From an uncultured Eubacterium sp. (GTDB lineage Bacteria > Bacillota > Clostridia > Oscillospirales > Acutalibacteraceae): DNA of 7,638 nucleotides. The position numbers were made by a program, and so were the translations under genes. The stretch is from positions 1 through 7,638 of the forward strand of contig CAMFPZ010000038.1 of the NCBI GenBank assembly GCA_945979635.1, given 5' to 3'. Numbering within the stretch: the stretch's first letter is position 1; each line of letters starts with the position of its first letter. The notes under the pieces were generated by a model, which saw only the letters and a list, made by a program, of their open reading frames with translations, ran no database searches and had not been told where the DNA came from. Shown here piece after piece: positions 1 to 6,300 of this stretch.

Positions 1-67
1 GGCAAATCAACCAATTTTAACCACGGTTCGGATTGCTCTTTATTGCCTAATGCAAAACAATATATAG

Positions 68-83
68 TGTTTCACATGAAACA
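68..83. promoter_or_regulatory. parS: parS-like centromere site for ParB
   Basis: The 16 bases TGTTTCACATGAAACA match the Firmicutes parS consensus TGTTNCACGTGAAACA except for one central base (CACATG instead of CACGTG), which slightly breaks the perfect palindrome. In the family, ParB/Spo0J binds such sites through its helix-turn-helix and then loads onto DNA as a CTP-dependent clamp. The site lies 17 bp upstream of the parA -35 box and 77 bp before the parA start, so it can serve both in origin segregation and, possibly, in autoregulation of the par promoter (the latter is inference). The assignment rests on sequence match plus location beside parAB. Confidence 0.85.
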
Positions 84-100
84 TACACCATATATTCACC

Positions 101-129
101 TTGATATATTTCGGTTCGGGTAGTATAAT
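101..129 (+). promoter_or_regulatory. Sigma-A type promoter of the parA-parB-serS operon
   Basis: TTGATA (101-106) and a perfect TATAAT (124-129) are separated by exactly 17 bp, the optimum for a housekeeping sigma factor. The predicted transcription start is near 136, giving a leader of only about 24 nt before parA. That leaves no room for a riboswitch or T-box. The promoter sits just downstream of the parS-like site. Confidence 0.8.
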
Positions 130-159
130 GTAGTATATATTATAAAGAGAGGTGAAAAT

Positions 160-924
160 ATGGGCAAAACCGTTGCGATATTTAACCAAAAAGGCGGCGT
201 GGGAAAAACAACTACCTGCGTAAATATGGCGGCTTGTCTCGGTCTTAAGGGTAAGAAAACGCTTCTGATCGACATAGACCCACAAGGCAACTCGACCTCC
301 GGAGTCGGCATTGATAAAAGCACGGTTGAATACAGCACCTATGATGTTTTAATCGGCGAAACGAGTGCTCGTTCCATTATGGTGGAAACAGAGTTCAAAA
401 ACCTTTGGATTTTGCCTGCTAATATGAATTTGGCAGGTGCGGAAATCGAGCTTGCGGAAAAGGATGGCCGAAACAGTATACTGAAAAGAGCGATTGCGAC
501 TTTGGTTATGGAATTTGACTATATTATTATAGATTGTCCGCCGTCGCTTGGTATCCTTTCGATTAATGCCTTAGTGGCTTCGGACACGCTGATTGTCCCG
601 CTTCAGTGCGAATATTATGCACTTGAGGGCTTGAGCCAGCTCGTTTCTACATATAGAACTATAAAACAACACTACAACGAGCATTTGGAGCTTGAGGGCG
701 TGTTATTCACTATGTATGACAGTCGTTTGAAGCTCACTCAACAGGTAATTGACGAGGTTTCAAGGTATTTCCCTAATAAGCCGTACAAGGCTATGATACC
801 GCGAAGTGTAAAGGTTGCAGAGGCTCCGAGCTTCGGACAGCCTGTTGTTTACTACGAAAAGTACTCGAAGCCCAGCTTTGCGTACAAAAAATTTGTTGAT
901 GAATTCTTAAAAGCAAATAAATAA
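160..924 (+). CDS. parA: Chromosome partitioning ATPase ParA (Soj)
   Basis: This is a cytoplasmic deviant-Walker ATPase that, in its family, binds DNA as an ATP dimer and is stimulated by ParB to help segregate replication origins; Soj proteins also modulate DnaA. The 254-residue length fits the Soj subgroup, with no N-terminal DNA-binding extension. Visible motifs are the deviant Walker A KGGVGKTT (residues 11-18, signature lysine K11), the A' motif LLIDIDPQGNST (35-46, D40), Walker B DYIIIDCPP (120-128, D125), and the C-terminal IPRSVKVAEAPSFG (213-226), which carries basic residues used for DNA contact in Soj. The start is ATG at 160, preceded by AGAGAGGTGA (146-155) at good spacing. The next gene, parB, starts 9 bp after the stop, so the pair is probably translationally coupled. 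Expression is expected from the promoter at 101-129. Confidence 0.97.
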   Translation: MGKTVAIFNQKGGVGKTTTCVNMAACLGLKGKKTLLIDIDPQGNSTSGVGIDKSTVEYSTYDVLIGETSARSIMVETEFKNLWILPANMNLAGAEIELAEKDGRNSILKRAIATLVMEFDYIIIDCPPSLGILSINALVASDTLIVPLQCEYYALEGLSQLVSTYRTIKQHYNEHLELEGVLFTMYDSRLKLTQQVIDEVSRYFPNKPYKAMIPRSVKVAEAPSFGQPVVYYEKYSKPSFAYKKFVDEFLKANK

Positions 925-933
925 GGAGGATTT

Positions 934-1779
934 ATGGCTAAGCAATCAGGACTCGGCAAGGGCTTGGGAGCTCTTATGCTCGAAAACAATACCGATTCAA
1001 TGGTATCGGCAAGCACCTTGAACATAAACGAAATAGTTCCTAACAAGGAACAGCCTCGAAAAACCTTCGATGAGGTGGCTCTTCAGGAGCTTGCGGATTC
1101 AATTAAACTACATGGTGTGTTACAGCCGTTACTGGTAAGACCTCTTACAACAGGCGGCTATCAGCTCGTTGCCGGCGAACGCCGTTGGAGAGCTTCTCGT
1201 ATGGCAGAGCTCAAGGAGGTTCCTGTAATTATTAAGGAATTATCCGATACCGAGGCGATGGAAATCGCTATTATCGAAAATCTGCAAAGAGAGGACCTCA
1301 ACCCTATTGAAGAGGCAGAGGGCTTGCAGGCACTCATAGATAAATGCGGCTATACTCAAGAGGAGGTTGCCGTTTCAGTTGGAAAATCCAGACCGGCAAT
1401 AACAAACTCCCTGCGTCTTTTGAGATTGCCCGAGGAGGTACGCTCGCTTACTAAGGACGGCTTCATTTCGGCAGGTCACGCAAGAGCATTGCTTGCTTTC
1501 GAGAATCCGGCTATGATGATTGAATGTGCCGAGCAAATTGTCGCAAAAAAGCTCACGGTACGAGATGTCGAGAAAATGGCGAAACGCCCTGCTGCAAAGG
1601 CTTTCAAGACTTCTGCAACGAAGCGTAGAGACAGCTTTTATGACGAGGTCGAGATTGCGTTGAGCGATGCACTCGGCACAAGAGTCAAGGTCTATAACGG
1701 AAGAAATAAGGGCACTCTTGAGATAGAATTTTACACTCTTGAGGACCTTAAAAATATTGCAAATACAATAGCAAAATAA
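934..1779 (+). CDS. parB: Chromosome partitioning protein ParB (Spo0J), CTP-dependent DNA clamp
   Basis: ParB binds parS and spreads on neighbouring DNA as a CTP-switched sliding clamp; it stimulates ParA ATPase and recruits SMC in relatives. The 281 residues show all expected parts. The N-terminal GLGKGLGALM (6-15) is the ParA-stimulating peptide. The ParB/Srx nucleotide-binding fold has GVLQPLLVR (61-69), GERRWRA (81-87) and ENLQREDLNPIEEA (115-128). A helix-turn-helix at about 140-163 (YTQEEVAVSVGKSRPAITNS) recognises parS and is followed by SAGHARALLAF. The C-terminal dimerisation segment contains GTLEIEFYTLEDLKNI. The ATG at 934 is preceded by AAGGAGGA (923-930), which overlaps the parA stop codon. 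No residue expected of a working CTPase appears missing. The probable target is the site at 68-83. Confidence 0.97.
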   Translation: MAKQSGLGKGLGALMLENNTDSMVSASTLNINEIVPNKEQPRKTFDEVALQELADSIKLHGVLQPLLVRPLTTGGYQLVAGERRWRASRMAELKEVPVIIKELSDTEAMEIAIIENLQREDLNPIEEAEGLQALIDKCGYTQEEVAVSVGKSRPAITNSLRLLRLPEEVRSLTKDGFISAGHARALLAFENPAMMIECAEQIVAKKLTVRDVEKMAKRPAAKAFKTSATKRRDSFYDEVEIALSDALGTRVKVYNGRNKGTLEIEFYTLEDLKNIANTIAK

Positions 1780-1809
1780 ATATTTCACATAAACATTAGG
1801 AGAAAGAAA

Positions 1810-3096
1810 ATGCTTGATATTAAATTTGTAAGGGAAAATCCCGAGTTGGTTAAGGAGAACATAAAGAAGAAGTTTCAGGACAAGAAGCTTCCCCTCGTTG
1901 ACGAGGTAATTGCACTCGACGAGGAGCGTAGAGCGGTTGTTGCGAGAGCGGATGAGCTTCGTGCAAACCGTAATAAGATTTCGAAGGAAATCGGTGCTCT
2001 TATGGCACAGGGAAAGCGTGAGGAGGGTATGGCCCTCAAGGAACAGGTTACGGCACAGGCAAAGGAGCTTGAGGAGCTTGCTGCAAGAGAAACACAGCTC
2101 ACAAACGATGTTACACAGAAAATGATGATGATTCCTAACATCATCGACGAGTCTGTTCCGATTGGTAAGGACGACAGTGAAAATGTTGAGGTTCAAAAAT
2201 ACGGCGAGCCTGTTGTTCCGGAGTACGAAATCCCTTACCACACCGATATTATGGAAACCTTTGATGGCATAGATATGGAGGCAGCCGGCAGAGTTGCAGG
2301 CAACGGATTCTATTATCTTATGGGGGATATTGCGCGCCTTCACAGTGCCGTAATCAGCTATGCTCGTGACTTTATGATTGACAGGGGCTTTACATATGTT
2401 GTGCCTCCGTTTATGATTAGAAGCAATGTCGTTACAGGCGTTATGAGCTTCGAGGAAATGGACGCTATGATGTATAAGATTGAGGGCGAGGATTTGTACC
2501 TTATCGGCACATCCGAGCACTCTATGATTGGTAAGTTTATTGATACAATCACACCGGAGGAGAAGCTTCCTCTGACTCTCACATCCTATTCACCATGCTT
2601 CCGTAAGGAAAAGGGTGCTCACGGCATAGAGGAGCGTGGCGTTTATCGTATTCATCAGTTCGAAAAGCAGGAAATGGTTGTTGTGTGTAAGCCTGAGGAG
2701 TCGATGTATTGGTTCGACAAGCTGTGGCAGAACACAGTAGATCTTTTCAGAAGCCTCGATATTCCTGTAAGAACGCTCGAATGTTGTTCGGGCGACCTTG
2801 CAGACCTAAAGGTTAAGAGCGTTGATGTTGAGGCTTGGTCACCGAGACAGAAGAAATATTTTGAGGTTGGCTCATGCTCAAATCTTACAGACGCACAGGC
2901 ACGCAGACTTAAAATTCGCGTTAAGGGCAAGGAAGGAAATTATCTCGCTCACACTCTTAATAACACAGTAGTTGCTCCTCCGAGAATGCTCATTGCGTTC
3001 CTCGAAAACAATCTCAACGAGGACGGAACAGTATCAATTCCCGAAGCACTTCGTATGTATATGGGCGGTAAGGACAAGATTGTTCCGAAGAAATAA
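1810..3096 (+). CDS. serS: Seryl-tRNA synthetase, divergent archaeal-like subtype
   Basis: This class II aminoacyl-tRNA synthetase charges tRNA-Ser with serine in the cytoplasm. Length (428 aa) and layout are those of SerRS: an N-terminal helical, charged coiled-coil arm (about 30-110) that grips the long variable arm of tRNA-Ser, then the catalytic core ending in VSIPEALRMYMGG. The serine-binding loop is GTSEHS (233-238) where common bacterial enzymes have TAE; motif 2 begins FRKEKGAHGIEERG (264-277) and continues to RIHQFEKQE; motif 3 reads HTLNNTVVAPPR (381-392), with R392 at the ATP-binding arginine position. These variants resemble archaeal and eukaryotic SerRS (TSEH, GAHG, LNxTxxA) more than the bacterial TAEVP/GSAGRD/NGSGLAVGR forms; that comparison is from memory, without alignment. 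AGGAGA (1798-1803) precedes the ATG. The gene follows parB by 30 bp and ends before the terminator at 3156. Function is secure; subtype is inferred. Confidence 0.95.
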   Translation: MLDIKFVRENPELVKENIKKKFQDKKLPLVDEVIALDEERRAVVARADELRANRNKISKEIGALMAQGKREEGMALKEQVTAQAKELEELAARETQLTNDVTQKMMMIPNIIDESVPIGKDDSENVEVQKYGEPVVPEYEIPYHTDIMETFDGIDMEAAGRVAGNGFYYLMGDIARLHSAVISYARDFMIDRGFTYVVPPFMIRSNVVTGVMSFEEMDAMMYKIEGEDLYLIGTSEHSMIGKFIDTITPEEKLPLTLTSYSPCFRKEKGAHGIEERGVYRIHQFEKQEMVVVCKPEESMYWFDKLWQNTVDLFRSLDIPVRTLECCSGDLADLKVKSVDVEAWSPRQKKYFEVGSCSNLTDAQARRLKIRVKGKEGNYLAHTLNNTVVAPPRMLIAFLENNLNEDGTVSIPEALRMYMGGKDKIVPKK

Positions 3097-3155
3097 CTCC
3101 TGACAGGAATCGGGTAAAGCGAGTGATTTATTCGCAATAAGTCTACTAATACAAC

Positions 3156-3187
3156 AGCTCCCCTTATTGCAAGGGGAGCTATTTTTT
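3156..3187 (+). terminator. Intrinsic terminator after serS
   Basis: A perfect 10-bp stem AGCTCCCCTT / AAGGGGAGCT (3156-3165 with 3171-3180) closes a 5-nt loop ATTGC and is followed by A and six T residues (3182-3187). This is a textbook Rho-independent terminator. It lies 59 bp after the serS stop, closing the parA-parB-serS transcript and insulating the downstream surface-protein gene. Confidence 0.93.
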
Positions 3188-3245
3188 GTATAAAATTAAC
3201 AAAATGTAAAAATAAATTTTGGGTATAATGCCGTTATACTCGGTG

Positions 3246-3274
3246 TTGACGGAATTAGGTAATGGGGTTATAAT
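3246..3274 (+). promoter_or_regulatory. Sigma-A type promoter of the surface-protein gene
   Basis: TTGACG (3246-3251) and TATAAT (3269-3274) are spaced by 17 bp. The predicted transcript start is near 3281, leaving a leader of about 76 nt. A second TATAAT at 3224-3229 has no matching -35 at normal spacing and is less likely to be used. The promoter lies downstream of the serS terminator, so the next gene appears to be transcribed independently. Confidence 0.75.
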
Positions 3275-3280
3275 TATTGT

Positions 3281-3356
3281 GTACGAATATTTTTTATATA
3301 ATATATTATATTATGTATTATATAGTGCTGAACAATTCTGCGAAGGAGGAATTTGT
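3281..3356 (+). promoter_or_regulatory. AT-rich 5' leader with inverted repeats and strong RBS
   Basis: The stretch is almost pure A/T between 3290 and 3324. It contains a 14-bp perfect palindrome TATAATATATTATA (3297-3310) and a wider pair TATATAAT (3295-3302) / ATTATATA (3317-3324). Any hairpin would be weak because it has only A-U pairs. The ribosome binding site AAGGAGGA (3343-3350) is 6 nt from the ATG at 3357 and lies outside these repeats. No known riboswitch core was recognised. Confidence 0.4.
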
Positions 3357-6300
3357 ATGAAAAAAAGATTTGCCCAAAAAGCACTCAGCGTGCTTTTGGC
3401 CGTTCTTTTGGCAGTAACAGGCTTGTTACCTGCTACGGCGGCTTTTGCGGGTGACGGCGTAGAGGGCTACCACGATTTGCAGATCTTCTACGGCGAAACA
3501 GACACAATCGTTCCGACCTATGAGGAGGACGGCGTAACCGTCTACAAGGAATATATGTTCGAGGGCGACGAGCTTCAGCTCAAGTACAAGCTTATCGACT
3601 CCGTATTCCCCGATAACGGTTATGTAAAATGGTACTCCGAGGCACCTGCCCTTGCCGATGTTGACCAAAACGGTAAGGTAAAGGCGTTCGACTCATCAAA
3701 GGGTGCAGTAATCCACTTGTGGATTGATAACGAGGTAAAGACTATTCCGATTTTGGGCAAGGTGCTTGCACCTATTCTCGAAAAGGCGTTCTTTAACCAG
3801 TATGTTGACCTCGACTCAATGGACACAGACGCAATTGTTGCCATTCTCGAAGAAACTCTCGGCTCTAACTCGATTATTGCCGACCAGATAGAGTCCTATG
3901 AGGGTCAGCTTATCGACTCTTTGAGAACATATCTCGACACAATCAATTCAAATATTCACTGTGTACTTTATGACGGAAACGGCGAACAGGTTGCAGATGA
4001 TGTTGTGCAGATTGTTGTAAAGAGAAATGAGGAATGGTATGCTAATTTCCTTCCGAACGGAACTCACTTTACAAACAAGTCACAGGTACCTACTACTGTT
4101 GCAAAGGGCGGTCAGGTTCAGCTTTATGCTATAACAACTCCGCAGAGACTGAATTACGGAACCGTTTATTCGGTAAAGTCGTCTTCAATCTTCACACAGG
4201 GCAGAGTTGTTGCAACCGTTGACGACGGCGGTCTTGTTAAGTTTAAGAACACAGGTACTTGTACAATTATGGCATCGCCTGACTCCGAGGATGTTGTTGA
4301 AGGACTTCTGAAATTCATCAACTATTTCTATCAACTCGAAAATACAGGAACTATCGACACCCAAAAGGCGGCAGATATTCTTATTAAGTACATCGGTATT
4401 GATATTAACCGTACGGTGCTTGCCGGTATTCTCGATGCGTGCTTTGCGGTTGCCGATATTGTAGGCGATACTGCCGACCCTGTTCAGCTTACCGCTACTG
4501 CTGTTGAGGTTATTGCAAACCTCTGCTTGCAGTTTGCATATAACGACACAATCGACTTTACCGTCGTTCCTTCGCAGCCTCTTGAGGGCTTCGATATCGA
4601 GGGAGTTAATTCGGTAAAGGAGGGTACACAGGTTCAGCTCGTTCCTACTAACCTTGTTCCTACTGTCGGTGATGTTTCGGACATCGTTTGGCGTTCATCC
4701 GACCCTAACATTGCCTGTGTTGATCCTGAAACGGGTGTTGTAACAGGTCTTGATGCCGGCGGTTCACTCGGTGCACTTTCTTCACAGACTTGTACAATCT
4801 ATGCTCTTTCAACAACAAATAATGTTGAGCGTAGTATAACAATGACCGTAACAGGTAAGACAGGTAAGTATATTTCCAAGGTTGACATTAACGGCAAGGA
4901 TATTGTCGGTATCGAGGAAACCGAGGACTTTTCATACACTATTTATCCGAAGCGTGTTGCAGAAAGCGAAAATCTCTATACAAAATGGGGTATCGTTTCC
5001 GGTGAGGACGAGGATGGCAACCCAACATATATTTGGGCAAATGCCGACGAGCCTGCGGTTGACCCCGATAATGTTGGTAAAATTGATTCAAGAGGACATT
5101 TCGAGCCTCTCGCCGGCGGTAAAACAACTATCGCGTTCCAAGCACAGACAGGCTACCTCCTTTCTGACGGAAGCTTTTACGAAATCAGCTCTTATATCGC
5201 AACCAAAGAGGTTGAAACAGGTATTCCTGTTGAAAATATCAGAATCGGTGTTACCGGGCGTCTTACCTCTGACGGCAACGGTAATCTCAGCAGAAATGAA
5301 ACGATAAATATCAACGGCAAGGATTATCAGTATGCAACTGTAAAAATCGGCGTTGGTAATATGTATTTCCAGAAGGGCGTAAACATCAAGGCGACTGTAG
5401 AGCCTGCCGATGCTACCGACCAAAACCTCAAATGGGTTGTGGATAACAAGCATTACGATACAGCGATTTCTACCGACACACATTCTATTGATATTACACA
5501 CGGAGATAACCACGAGCAAACAGATACCTTCAATATCTACGCTGTTTCAAACGACGGCGAGGTAATGTCGAATGTTATCACAGTCTGCGTAACAAGAAAT
5601 GATGTTATCTCGAATGTTATCGACCAGGAAGAAATCACTATGATAAACGGCAAGGATGCCGACGCTACCCATACGCTCACATTCGACGGTACTTGGACCA
5701 GCAGATTTTATGCGTGCTATGGTGCAAACTGGTACAGCTCCGATCCGGAGATCTTTTCTGTTGAAGGTAAGGGCAACGATAACTATGACGCAGTTCTTCA
5801 TGCAAACGATGTAGGTACTGCAACGCTTTACTGCGTATCTGCCGACGGTGCATATATGGATTCAATCGAGGTAACTGTTAAACCGGATAAGCAATACCTT
5901 GAGGAAATTATCGGAATCTGCGAAAATTCTATCGTGCTCTATACGAAGCATAATAAGGATTACTACAGAACATATATGAGAAAGCTGGATATGGCAAATA
6001 CAGTTTTCTACGAACAGGAAATGGCTTCTCAAAATGTTGTTGATACCGCTGCGGCAGAGCTTCTCGCTGCGTTCATCAAGGTTGGCGGCTTTGTTGGAAT
6101 TTCGGGAGTCGAGATTAAGGGTACAAACAAGGAGGAGCTTAGCAGCGACTTTGTAACTGTAAAGGTTGGTTCAACAAAGAACTACAAGAATTACAGCTAT
6201 GACTTTGATTTTGCCATCAAGCCGGTGGGTGCTATGTATTCCAAGGAGGTTTGGACTTCATCGAACAGCAGCATAAGCGTTGATGAAAACGGCGTTTGCC

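Noticed and set aside
24..119. Direct repeat CGGTTCGG at 24-31 and 112-119 flanking the parS-like site
   Set aside because: Only 8 bp are shared, spacing is long and no known factor fits; chance is adequate.
40..338. Minus-strand open frames across the parS/parA start, one containing MFHVKH
   Set aside because: The peptide is simply the translation of the parS palindrome, and the rest is antisense to parA with no ribosome binding site or family resemblance.
1739..1769. Possible serS promoter at the end of parB (TTGAGG, 19 bp, TACAAT)
   Set aside because: The spacing is long, both boxes are imperfect and the match lies in coding sequence; read-through from the parA promoter is a simpler explanation.
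1375..2520. Long minus-strand open frame (381 codons) antisense to parB and serS
   Set aside because: Both opposite-strand genes are certain. The frame is low-complexity in character (Cys/Leu/Asn/His-rich), matches no family I recognise, and has no credible start signal.
3128..3140. Short palindrome TTATTCGCAATAA between the serS stop and the terminator
   Set aside because: The stem is only five A/T pairs with a 3-nt loop and no T tract; it does not support a terminator or operator call.
3196..3229. Alternative promoter with TTAACA and TATAAT upstream of the surface-protein gene
   Set aside because: The spacer would be 22 bp, too long for normal recognition; the downstream pair at 3246-3274 has ideal spacing.
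4882..5307. Plus-strand frame of 141 codons inside the surface-protein gene
   Set aside because: It starts at TTG, lies in another frame of a well-supported long gene, and its composition (Ser/Arg/Lys/Thr-rich) is typical of a shadow frame.
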